Shown: piece by piece, positions 16,871 to 24,749 of the stretch | How the letters are laid out: each line of letters opens with the position of its first letter | Position numbering within the stretch: the first letter of the stretch is position 1 | Notes under the pieces: generated by a model | Database searches by the model: none | The model's input: only the letters and a program-made list of their open reading frames with translations | What the model was told of the DNA's origin: nothing | Assembly: GCA_003153055.1 (NCBI GenBank) | Contig: PMBV01000350.1 | Location: forward strand, 1 to 45,289 | Origin: Myxococcales bacterium | GTDB taxonomy: Bacteria; Myxococcota; Myxococcia; Myxococcales; Myxococcaceae | Length of the DNA: 45,289 nt | Direction of reading: 5' to 3' | Program-made: the position numbers and the translations under genes

Positions 16871-17260
16871 ATGAGCGAGACGAGCGCTTCATTGTCGACC
16901 GGAGCCCGGGCCCACCCCAGGCATCACCCGAGCTACGTGCGAATCTGGGCCATCCTCGCGATCCTGCTGGTGGTGAGCGTGACCGGCCCGTTCCTCGGCA
17001 TTCGCACGGTGACGCTCATCACGGCCTTCGGCATCGCCATCGTGAAGGCCTACCTGGTCGCCAAGTACTTCATGCACATCGGCCTCGAGCGCCGGTTCGT
17101 GGTGTACCTGCTTGTGGCGATGCTGGCCATCATGGTGCTGATGGTGGGAGGCTTCTCGCCAGACGTGATGAAGCACGACGGGCTGCGCTGGGAGAACGTC
17201 GGCGCTAAGACTGAAGTCGGGCGAGGCGAGGCGCGAGCCAACGAGGGTGCTCACCACTGA
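16871..17260 (+). CDS. coxD: Cytochrome c oxidase subunit IV (prokaryotic type)
   Basis: 129 residues. Three hydrophobic helices (about 25-42, 46-62 and 74-95) carry the IVKAYLVAKYFMHI signature of the bacterial COX4/CtaF-like family. The N-terminus is His/Ser-rich and the C-terminal ~30 residues are polar. It starts seven bases after coxC and is followed by a second coxC, so it is part of the oxidase operon. The small subunit is thought to help assemble or stabilise the CuB site. Confidence 0.88.
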   Translation: MSETSASLSTGARAHPRHHPSYVRIWAILAILLVVSVTGPFLGIRTVTLITAFGIAIVKAYLVAKYFMHIGLERRFVVYLLVAMLAIMVLMVGGFSPDVMKHDGLRWENVGAKTEVGRGEARANEGAHH

Positions 17261-17291
17261 CGGGCGAGGTTCGCCTGAGAAGGAGGCTGTC

Positions 17292-17891
17292 ATGGATGGC
17301 ACGTTCTCTCCCGAGCCCGAGCCGATGCGAGTTCCGTTTCCCAACCGGAACGTGGTCCCCAGCGCGGTGCTGGGTACGCTCATCTTCGTGGTGGCCGAGG
17401 TGATGTTCTTCTCTGGCGCCATCTCGGCCTTCACCATCTCTCGGGCCAATCAGTTGCCAGGCATGTGGCCACCGCCTGGTCAGCCGCGGCTGCCGGCCTC
17501 GGCCACCGCGCTCAACACGCTGGCACTGCTGGCCAGCGGAGCGCTCTTGCTGGTGGCCTCTCGCCAATGGAAGCATCGGGGCTCCTTCGCCCGATGGACC
17601 TACCTGGCCTCGTGGCTCCTCGGGCTCACTTTCGTGGCGCTCCAAGGTCGGGAGTGGCTGGCGCTGCTGAGCGAAGGCCTCACGCTGACGTCCTCCACGC
17701 TCGGGTCGTTCTTCTACCTCATCGTCGGTGGCCACGCCCTGCACGCACTGGTTGCCTTGGCCGCGTTGGGCTGGGGAGGCCTCCAGCTCTGGCAGGGGCG
17801 GCTCTCGAGGGGCTGGTTCTTCGGCACGCAGACCTTCTGGTACTTCGTGGTGGCGATGTGGCCCGTCATCTACGCGCGGGTGTACTTCTAG
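17292..17891 (+). CDS. Cytochrome c oxidase subunit III (second, divergent copy)
   Basis: 199 residues from the ATG at 17292, with AGGAGG just upstream; a start at 17247 would place the ribosome site inside the gene. Five membrane helices. It has subunit III features (GTLIFVVAEVMFFSGAIS, LQGREW, GSFFYLIVGGHALHALVAL, TFWYFVVAMWPVIY) but differs clearly from the first copy. It may pair with the first copy to give the full seven-helix complement, or be an alternative subunit. Both possibilities are inference. Confidence 0.88.
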   Translation: MDGTFSPEPEPMRVPFPNRNVVPSAVLGTLIFVVAEVMFFSGAISAFTISRANQLPGMWPPPGQPRLPASATALNTLALLASGALLLVASRQWKHRGSFARWTYLASWLLGLTFVALQGREWLALLSEGLTLTSSTLGSFFYLIVGGHALHALVALAALGWGGLQLWQGRLSRGWFFGTQTFWYFVVAMWPVIYARVYF

Positions 17892-17893
17892 CC

Positions 17894-18160
17894 GTGCGCG
17901 CCCTTCTTCGAGCGCCTGGCTTCGCAGTCCTGGCGGCATCGGTCGCGGCGGCGTGCCCCGTGTGCGGCGGAGGCGCCAGTCAGCAGAGTCAGACCGCGTA
18001 CATCGACATGTCCATCATTCTCTCGGCGCTCCCCCTCATCTGCATCGGCGCCCTGGTGACGTGGGTCGCCCGGCGCATGCGCACGTCGGTTCGGGCCGAT
18101 GACCGTGCTACAACAACCGAGGTGCGAAGACGGGGCGAAATGCCCCGGCCTGTTCTGTGA
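17894..18160 (+). CDS. Small membrane protein with CPVCGGG motif
   Basis: 88 residues, GTG start two bases after the preceding stop. Residues 1-20 form a signal-like hydrophobic segment ending in AAA, then CPVCGGG (Cys21, Cys24), a short polar loop, a second hydrophobic helix (about 39-62) and a basic C-terminal tail. The tight spacing makes it the last gene of the oxidase operon. The Cys pair invites a role in copper or heme handling, but I recognise no family, and the function is not shown by sequence alone. Confidence 0.6.
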   Translation: MRALLRAPGFAVLAASVAAACPVCGGGASQQSQTAYIDMSIILSALPLICIGALVTWVARRMRTSVRADDRATTTEVRRRGEMPRPVL

Positions 18161-18193
18161 TGGTGCCTTTCCCGGGTACAGACGGCTCCCCGG

Positions 18194-19354
18194 ATGGGAG
18201 CGTCGGCACTGAGAGTCCTCCATTACATGGGCACCAACGTCGGGATGACCGGCGTGGAGACGTTCATGCTCCAGCTCGCCTCGGCGCAAAAGCGCCTGGG
18301 GTTGAGCCCGATGTTCCACTGCGAGTTCGCCGGCCGTGAGGAGCTCATCGAGCACGCGACGGCCCGGGGCATTCCCGCGTTCGACTTCATGGGGCTGCCG
18401 TCGATGGCGAACCTGGCTCCGCGAAAGGTGCGCTCGGGCCTCAGGCGCGCGCAGGCGGTGAGGGCGGTGGCCGAGGTGCTGAGGCGAGAGCGGGTCGACG
18501 TGCTCCATGTGCATTCGGTGGGAATCGCGGGACTCCATGGGTACCTCGCGGCCGGGCTCTCGAGGACCCCAGTGGTGGTGACGCACCACACGACGTTGTC
18601 CTTCGCTCCACCGACGGGCGTGACTGGGCTTCTCACCTTCGCGCTCGAGAAGCGCCTCGCCCGGTGCATGGTGTCGCCCTACGCGGCGGCAGCGACCGAA
18701 TTGGAGACGGCGGGCATGCCGACGGCGCGCCTCAGGGTCGTTCCCTTCTGCATTGACGAGACGCGCTTCGAGCTCGGTGCGCCGCCGCCACCGCCCAACG
18801 GGGAGTTCCGGTTGGTGATGGTGTCTCGGTTGGTGGAGGGCAAAGGCTCCGGCGAGCTCCTCGAGGCGGTGGCGGCGATCCGCGGGCGGGTCCCGGCGCT
18901 GCGGGTGTCACTCATCGGAGACGGGCCGGAGCTGGGGCGAGTCAAAGCGCAGGTCGAGCGCCTGCGTCTCGCGGACATCGTCGAGGTCGCGGGGCGAGTG
19001 CCCCACACCGCCGTGCCCAGCATTCTCGAACGCTCCCACGCCATCGTGCTGCCGAGCTACATGCCAGGAGAGACGTTCCCGCTCTCGCTGCTCGAGGGCA
19101 TGGCGTTGGGCTTGCCGGCCATCGGCACCAGGTGGTTCGGAATTCCCGACATCATCACCGACGGCGAGACGGGGTTGGTGGTCCCTCCGCGAGACGCGCC
19201 GGCGCTGGCGAACGCCATTGAGCGGCTGGTGAGCGACACGGGGTTCTACCGAGCGGCCAGCGCCAAGGCCATCGAGCGCGTGCGGCAGCACTTCACGTCG
19301 AGGGCGGTGGCTGAGCGTTACAGCCAGCTCTACGAGGAGGCCATGACCGGGTGA
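18194..19354 (+). CDS. Glycosyltransferase family 4
   Basis: 386 residues, GT-B fold. The N-terminal domain opens with LRVLHYMGTNVGMTGVETF, the usual Gly-rich acceptor-side loop. The C-terminal domain has VSRLVEGKGSGELLEA, RVPHTAVPSILERS and the donor-binding ESLP/EG-type motif (GETFPLSLLEGMALGLPAIG). GT4 enzymes transfer an activated sugar to lipid or polysaccharide acceptors in the cytoplasm. It begins 33 bases after the oxidase operon's last small gene, but nothing suggests a functional link. Substrate cannot be told. Confidence 0.88.
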   Translation: MGASALRVLHYMGTNVGMTGVETFMLQLASAQKRLGLSPMFHCEFAGREELIEHATARGIPAFDFMGLPSMANLAPRKVRSGLRRAQAVRAVAEVLRRERVDVLHVHSVGIAGLHGYLAAGLSRTPVVVTHHTTLSFAPPTGVTGLLTFALEKRLARCMVSPYAAAATELETAGMPTARLRVVPFCIDETRFELGAPPPPPNGEFRLVMVSRLVEGKGSGELLEAVAAIRGRVPALRVSLIGDGPELGRVKAQVERLRLADIVEVAGRVPHTAVPSILERSHAIVLPSYMPGETFPLSLLEGMALGLPAIGTRWFGIPDIITDGETGLVVPPRDAPALANAIERLVSDTGFYRAASAKAIERVRQHFTSRAVAERYSQLYEEAMTG

Positions 19355-19402
19355 GCCATGAGCTCAGCCACCGCGGGGCCTTGGTCGTGTTAAGGGCCGC
19401 CC

Positions 19403-20047
19403 ATGGCCTCCGTCGAGCCTCCTTCTGCCGCTCCCACTCCAGCCACGCCACGCCCGAAGTGGAAGGACCCCTTCGTCCTCGCCTTCGTCATCGGTGTCGT
19501 CGTGCTGACCGCCCTTCCCTTCCTCCAGCGGCGGTTCCTCAACGCGCCGCCGCCCATCACCAAGCTGCCAGCCTGGCAGCTCTCGACCCTGGACGATGCG
19601 GGGCGACTGTCGAGCGCTGACCTGACGGGGAAGGTCGTGCTCCTCGAGCTGGTGGCGGCTCCGTGTGACGCTGGGTGTGTCGAGCGGCAGCAGTACTTCG
19701 GCACCGCGGTCACGCACACCGATGACCTCAATGGGAAGGTCGAGCTGCTCACGGTGGTGCAGCCTGGGGCGGAGGCGGCCCTGTCGACGCTCACACGAGC
19801 GCCTCGATGGCACCTGGTGACGGGCGACGCGGTGCCGCTGGTGGCCGCGCTCCACGAGGGCTGGCGACAGTGGGCCAAGACCGACGCAGGGCAGACCGAG
19901 GAGGAGTTCTTTCAACTGCCCGCCGTCATTCTCGTCGACCAGGAGGGCATGCTCCGAGGCTTCTGGCGCGATGACTCGACGGGCCGGGGGAACGCCATCA
20001 ACGCCGCCCGATTGCTGGCCGAGCACGGCGCTCGCCTCAGCCGCTGA
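19403..20047 (+). CDS. SCO1/SenC-like thioredoxin-fold protein (CuA assembly candidate)
   Basis: 214 residues. One membrane anchor at about 24-41, then a periplasmic thioredoxin-like domain. PCDAGC holds Cys88 and Cys92 in the CxxxC spacing of SCO copper chaperones, directly after LTGKVVLLELVAAP, which matches the strand before that motif in SCO proteins. The later SCO copper-binding His (usually in a DHS/DHT segment before the YLID strand) is not seen: the matching stretch reads EEEFFQLPAVILVDQEG. So it is either a divergent SCO or a redox-only relative. Being close to the oxidase operon, it may help mature the CuA site of CoxB. Confidence 0.72.
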   Translation: MASVEPPSAAPTPATPRPKWKDPFVLAFVIGVVVLTALPFLQRRFLNAPPPITKLPAWQLSTLDDAGRLSSADLTGKVVLLELVAAPCDAGCVERQQYFGTAVTHTDDLNGKVELLTVVQPGAEAALSTLTRAPRWHLVTGDAVPLVAALHEGWRQWAKTDAGQTEEEFFQLPAVILVDQEGMLRGFWRDDSTGRGNAINAARLLAEHGARLSR

Positions 20048-20156
20048 CCACTCGACGGGGCTCGCGACGGGCGCCCGATTCGACGACAACTTCCTGGGGG
20101 CTTTGCCGAAAGGGTGTCACAATCATCACGAGTCATCGCGACCCTGGAGGAATCCC

Positions 20157-22052
20157 ATGTCGATGGAAGTCGATGGTTCCCTTACACAGTTGCCAAGATT
20201 CGAAGAGCACGCGCCCCAGGGCACTCCTGCCAAAGGCCAGCTCACCTACGCCAAGAACACGACCGGCAGCCAGGCTTCGGAAGGCCAGGACACTGCCATC
20301 GACTTGGCAAATAGCCCAAACCCATCCCTCCAGGGCTATGGTGGCAGGAACGAGTTTGACGGCGCCAATTCCTCCAAAGATCGCCCGGATCTCGCGATCC
20401 AGCCGCCAGCGCAAAGATTTGCACAGCTGCGGACCGAGAGCGCCCGTTCCGAAAGTCAGGAGCGACCGCCCGCCAGCGTTGGCGAGGCGACCGCCGGGTT
20501 GGGCAGCCGCGGGCGCTCGGACCTAATCAAGGGCCTCGCCGAGAGGGCTGGCGTCGCGTTACCGACCGAGCCCGCGTCGCCTGAGGAGCGCCACTTCGTC
20601 GAGGACCGCACGCGAGAGCTGGCGACGACCATCAACCAGGTCACCGTCAACGCCTCCCGCGCGCCGACCGCCATCGCCGGGCGCACGCTCACTGAGGCTG
20701 AGCGCAAGGAACTCGGCGACCCCACCACACGCGCTGCGACCGCCGAGCGAATCGCCGGCGAGGTCGCACGGAGCGAGAGCTTCGCGCGCAGCGTGGGCCG
20801 AGCCGACGATCACGACACGCTCGCGCAGGCGGTGGGCGGCGAGGGCAACCTCAAGAAAATCGAGGACACTTACGAGGGCTTGTCACCGGGCGACAAGCAG
20901 GCCGCGGTCGACAAGGCCAAGGCGCAAGACCCGAAGCTACCCGAGCTACCAAAGGGCGTGAAGGACTTCGCGGAGGGCTTCAAGGACGGCGTGGGCGGAA
21001 CAGTGGAAGGGATCGCCGACCTCGGGCGCTTCGTCAAGGACTTGGCCACCGACTCGAAGTTCCGAGATGAGCTCACGAAGAACATCGGCGCCATCCGCGA
21101 GGCCATCAGGACGCCCGAGGGACGCGCAGCGGTCGACAAGGCGTTCACCGACACGTTCGGCGACGCGGGCAAGAAGCTCCTCGACACTATCCAAGAGCGC
21201 CCCGAGTACGCCGCTGGGTACCTGGCAGGTGCGCTCGCCACCGGCGGAGCCCTCGCCAAGGGCATCGCGACCATCCCGCGAATCGCCCAAGCGGCGCGCG
21301 CCGCGACGACGGCCGTCGTAGAGGGCCTCAAGAAAGTGGCGCCCGTTGCGGTGGCCGCTGGCGGCGTGCTGTTGGCCAGCAGCGAAGACGCGCAAGCCGG
21401 CGTTCACGATGCGCTCAGGACGCTCGCGCAGCCGGGCGTCGCTTCAGGGGTGGCGGCACTGACGGCGGCGGCCACGCCACTCGGCAAGCGCGTCATAGGC
21501 CTGGCGAAGGACGTCGTCGCCAAGCTTGGCCCGCAGGCCGAAACGCTCATTTCACGGATCGGCCGCACCTCCGAGGGCCAAGAGTTCTTGCAGAAGCAGC
21601 TGGAGCGGCTGCGGCAACCGCACGAGGGCGTCGCCAACGACGTCGCAAGTGCCATCCAGAAGCGCGGTGCGCTCAAGATCGACGCCGGATCGCAGGCACG
21701 TGCCCTCACCAAGGAAGAGGAGCTGCTCACGACGAACAAGGCCACGGCGCCGCAGAACCCGAAGGCGTTCGGCACCGACTTCGACGGCCACGGCGTGCAC
21801 GTACGGCCCGAGAAGGGCAAGGGCCACGTCTCGTTGGAGCTCAAAGACGGCAAGCTGACCGGATCGTCGACCGACGGCGCGACCGCGGACCAGGTACGGG
21901 CGGCGGAGCTCAAGGTGCTCGGCGACCGCGACTTCCGCCGCCAGCTCGGGGAGCAGATCGAGCAAGGCCTCTCGCTCAAGCCCGGAAAGGATCCTGCGAA
22001 GATTGCCGGCGCTCGCGAGTTTCTCGAGTACCTGCGCACCCTCGGCATCTGA
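20157..22052 (+). CDS. Large protein of unknown function; toxin/effector-like architecture
   Basis: 631 residues from the ATG at 20157, preceded by CTGGAGG; the frame is open upstream only over a SCO-gene shadow. There is no signal peptide. Residues 1-110 are polar and low complexity. Residues ~110-260 are charged and helical. Residues ~265-420 hold spaced Gly/aromatic segments (GFKDGVGGTVEGIADLG, YLAGALATGGALAKG) and two mildly hydrophobic stretches, like the pre-toxin or delivery regions of polymorphic toxins. A separate C-terminal module begins near 535 (GTDFDGHGVHVRPEKGKGH, then a Lys/Gly/Asp-rich region). No catalytic motif is recognised and no immunity-sized gene follows on the same strand. 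Its codon usage is less GC-biased at the 5' end than that of its neighbours. Confidence 0.75.
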   Translation: MSMEVDGSLTQLPRFEEHAPQGTPAKGQLTYAKNTTGSQASEGQDTAIDLANSPNPSLQGYGGRNEFDGANSSKDRPDLAIQPPAQRFAQLRTESARSESQERPPASVGEATAGLGSRGRSDLIKGLAERAGVALPTEPASPEERHFVEDRTRELATTINQVTVNASRAPTAIAGRTLTEAERKELGDPTTRAATAERIAGEVARSESFARSVGRADDHDTLAQAVGGEGNLKKIEDTYEGLSPGDKQAAVDKAKAQDPKLPELPKGVKDFAEGFKDGVGGTVEGIADLGRFVKDLATDSKFRDELTKNIGAIREAIRTPEGRAAVDKAFTDTFGDAGKKLLDTIQERPEYAAGYLAGALATGGALAKGIATIPRIAQAARAATTAVVEGLKKVAPVAVAAGGVLLASSEDAQAGVHDALRTLAQPGVASGVAALTAAATPLGKRVIGLAKDVVAKLGPQAETLISRIGRTSEGQEFLQKQLERLRQPHEGVANDVASAIQKRGALKIDAGSQARALTKEEELLTTNKATAPQNPKAFGTDFDGHGVHVRPEKGKGHVSLELKDGKLTGSSTDGATADQVRAAELKVLGDRDFRRQLGEQIEQGLSLKPGKDPAKIAGAREFLEYLRTLGI

Positions 22053-22173
22053 GGCGCGCCCAGGGCCCGGTCTGCGACTCCAGGGACGACAGAACCCGAC
22101 TGCTCCATGGGCCGAGCCACCCACCGTCCGATGGAGGTGAGGGCGGCCATCGACCTCCACGCGACCCCTCGCT

Positions 22174-23859
22174 TCAGTACTGCCCACCCACCTGGAAGTT
22201 GAGGACCCCCGCGGTGCGCGACGGGCCCGTCACCTGCTCGAGCTGAGTGCGCCCGCTCACCGAGGTCCGCACCCACAGCCACCGGAAGATGGACACCTCG
22301 ACGTTGAACGTCTCGGCGATGTCATTGGACGCCAGGCCACCGCCCATTTGCTGCAACCACGAGGTGCGAGAGAGAATTCGGGCCCGCCCGAAGAGGGTGA
22401 ACGACGTCTGAACGTACGCCGACCGGCCGGGGAGCCAGCCGAGCTCCTCGTCGTAGCCCACCATCAGCGCGCTGCCCCGGCCGAAGATGTTTGGGAACGT
22501 CACCTCGGGACCAAACCGGCCCTGTGTCAGCCCCGCGGCCGGGTCGACGAAGTCGCTCGCGACCCCGGCGATGCCCCCGAGCCACAGCCACTGAGCGACC
22601 TCCCAGGTGACACCTCCGTCGGCGTGAATCGCCTTCTGCAGCGGTGACGCCATGCCGAGGTCGACCGCGCCCGACACCGAGCCGCCGCGGTAGCGGGCCG
22701 TGGCGAACACCCGGAGTTGCTCAACCGGCCGGTAGCCCACGTCGATGCGGAAGCCGTCGACTCCCGCGGTCGACTGCACCTCGCCTCCATAGGCCAGCTC
22801 GAGCAGCGCGTGCGCGTCAACTCGCTTGCCCTGGTACAGGTGGGCCGCCGCGGCCAGCTCGAACCGCCCACCGAGTTGGTCCCTCAGGGAGTAGCCCAGC
22901 CGGCCCTCGGTCTGGAACAGCGTCGACGTGGCTCCCTCGCCCGTTTGCACCCGCGCCATGACGAAGGCCCCCGCGGACCACTGCTGCGTGCTGGGAGCGA
23001 TGTTGTACGCGTTGGGCAGCAAGCCGCCGTAGACGCCCGTCTCGAGCCAGTCGCCCACCCGATACGAGGCCTGGAGGCCGTCGACCACCGACAACCCAGG
23101 CACCCACCGCGTCCACACTCGGCCAATGGCCCCCGAGAAGGCCACGTCGGACCGCCGAAAGCCGAGCTCGAGCTGTCGCACCAGCAACACTGGCGTGTTC
23201 ACGAACTTCGACTGAAAGTTCGACGGTCGCTGGCTGAAGTTCAGCACCGAGAGGTCCGCCGACACGCGCAGGCCCTTCCAGAGGTCGACGTCGTACACCG
23301 CGACGTCGAGGCGCTGCACCTGAAAGGGCCCCTCGCCCGAGAAGTTGGCGTAGGTCGTCTGACCGAGCGCCACCGACACCCGATGAGCCTGGGGCCCGCC
23401 GGAGTCGCCATCGAACTCCACCAGACCGGTATCCGCAGCCATCACCAGGTCGTGCCGAGCCGCGACGTCTCGCTCGGTGAGCACCTCGAGCGACGGGCCG
23501 GGCGGCGCCGCCTCGGGCTTGCGAGCCATGCTGAACCTGTCGCCCTTGTGCAGGGGCCCGGCCAAGCAGGTCGCCCAGCGATCCGCCGCCGCGTCCACCG
23601 CGCAGGTCCCGATGGCTCGGCCTCCACGGGTGAAGTTGATGGTCATGCCGACCTTCACGCCGTCGTCACGCCCGCGGTTCAGGTAGGCGAGCGTCGAGGT
23701 CAGGTACCGCACTTCTCCCGAGGTGCTCGCCTTGGGCGTCGCCACGACCCGGGGCCTGGCCCGGCTGGTCGCCGGTGGAGCACCAGCCGCGGGGAGCGCC
23801 AGGAGCCCCAGCACGAGCCCGAGCACCCCCACCGAGCCGGAACGACGCGACGCGCTCAT
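22174..23859 (-). CDS. Outer-membrane beta-barrel protein of the multiheme cytochrome operon
   Basis: 561 residues; the ATG at 23859 overlaps the stop of the 10-heme cytochrome gene (ATGA). Signal peptide at about 1-26 ending in PAAGA. Residues ~35-125 form a small soluble domain with two Cys (TCAVDAAADRWATC). From ~140 to the end, alternating-residue strands rich in Gly, Tyr, Trp and Arg (for example RVSVALGQTTYANFSG, LGMASPLQKAIHADGG) indicate a barrel, closing with VLNFQVGGQY, a terminal aromatic as in BAM substrates. No heme motif is present. Last gene of a four-gene operon; by context it may be the porin sheath of an electron conduit, although it shows no detectable MtrB likeness by eye. 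Confidence 0.75.
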   Translation of the reverse strand: MSASRRSGSVGVLGLVLGLLALPAAGAPPATSRARPRVVATPKASTSGEVRYLTSTLAYLNRGRDDGVKVGMTINFTRGGRAIGTCAVDAAADRWATCLAGPLHKGDRFSMARKPEAAPPGPSLEVLTERDVAARHDLVMAADTGLVEFDGDSGGPQAHRVSVALGQTTYANFSGEGPFQVQRLDVAVYDVDLWKGLRVSADLSVLNFSQRPSNFQSKFVNTPVLLVRQLELGFRRSDVAFSGAIGRVWTRWVPGLSVVDGLQASYRVGDWLETGVYGGLLPNAYNIAPSTQQWSAGAFVMARVQTGEGATSTLFQTEGRLGYSLRDQLGGRFELAAAAHLYQGKRVDAHALLELAYGGEVQSTAGVDGFRIDVGYRPVEQLRVFATARYRGGSVSGAVDLGMASPLQKAIHADGGVTWEVAQWLWLGGIAGVASDFVDPAAGLTQGRFGPEVTFPNIFGRGSALMVGYDEELGWLPGRSAYVQTSFTLFGRARILSRTSWLQQMGGGLASNDIAETFNVEVSIFRWLWVRTSVSGRTQLEQVTGPSRTAGVLNFQVGGQY

Positions 23860-24749
23860 CGACCCGCCCCTGTGCCCATGTGGCACTCGTAGCACTTTCG
23901 ATTCACGCACTTGTACCCGGCCGCCGACAGCTCGGCGTGTCGTTTGTCCATCGCGACACACAGGTGCTCATGGCACTCGTTGCATCGGAGGTTGCCGGTG
24001 TTGCAGGTGCCCACGCCCCCCTTGTACTGGTCTGACGAGTGGCAATCGCGGCACCCCAGCCCCAGGTGCGGCCCCGAGCTGATGCGGTAGCAGTCGTCGT
24101 GGGTTGGGAACAGCGCCGGGGTGAAGCGGAAGGCGCCGTGGCAGGTGCGGCACTGCTTGGTGTCGAAGCCCCGCACCACGTGGTCGAGGGCCGTGCCCAG
24201 GGTTCGGGTGTAGTCCTGCTGGTGGCAGTTGAGGCAATCGACGGTGGCCCGCGCGAAGCGCCGCTCCCGCGCCTCGAAGTGGCACTCCACGCACGGCAGG
24301 GAGGCGTGGCCACCCACCAGAGGAAAGTTGGTGCGCCGGTGCGCGTCGGCGTCGATCCGCGAGCGCCAGGTGCTGGTGTCGTGGCACGACTCGCATTGGG
24401 TGCCCAGGTCTCCCGCGTGCGCATCGCGGTGACAGCCGACGCAGGTGCGGGGGAGCGGCCGCTGGAAGTCCACCACGTGGCAGGCCTTGCACGTCACCGT
24501 GGTGTGGGCGCCCGTGAGTGGAAACCCGGTGCGCTCGTGGTTGAAGCGCACGTCGGTCCACGACGACGTGGCGTGGCAGTGGCTGCACTGGGTCGTGTCG
24601 CTCTTCTTCCCCATGACGCCGCCGGGCTCGGCCGACGCGGGCATCATCGAGGTGGGGGTCTGCCTCGGCGCGTCGACCGCGCGCGACGGCGGCAGCTTCG
24701 CCGTCTTAGGAGGAGCCGCCGAGAGGAGCACCAACAAGAGCAGCGTCAT
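23856..24749 (-). CDS. Ten-heme c-type cytochrome
   Basis: 297 residues. A short N-terminal hydrophobic segment (MTLLLLVLLSAAPP) serves as signal or anchor. Ten CXXCH heme c motifs can be counted (CSHCH, CKACH, CVGCH, CESCH, CVECH, CLNCH, CRTCH, CRDCH, CNECH, CYECH), with extra His available as distal ligands. Two repeat units of the form FxHxRTxFPLxGxH...CxxCH match units in the larger cytochrome encoded just upstream. It overlaps both neighbours by four bases, so translation is probably coupled. Expected in the periplasm or bound to the outer-membrane barrel, passing electrons along a heme wire. Confidence 0.9.
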   Translation of the reverse strand: MTLLLLVLLSAAPPKTAKLPPSRAVDAPRQTPTSMMPASAEPGGVMGKKSDTTQCSHCHATSSWTDVRFNHERTGFPLTGAHTTVTCKACHVVDFQRPLPRTCVGCHRDAHAGDLGTQCESCHDTSTWRSRIDADAHRRTNFPLVGGHASLPCVECHFEARERRFARATVDCLNCHQQDYTRTLGTALDHVVRGFDTKQCRTCHGAFRFTPALFPTHDDCYRISSGPHLGLGCRDCHSSDQYKGGVGTCNTGNLRCNECHEHLCVAMDKRHAELSAAGYKCVNRKCYECHMGTGAGR

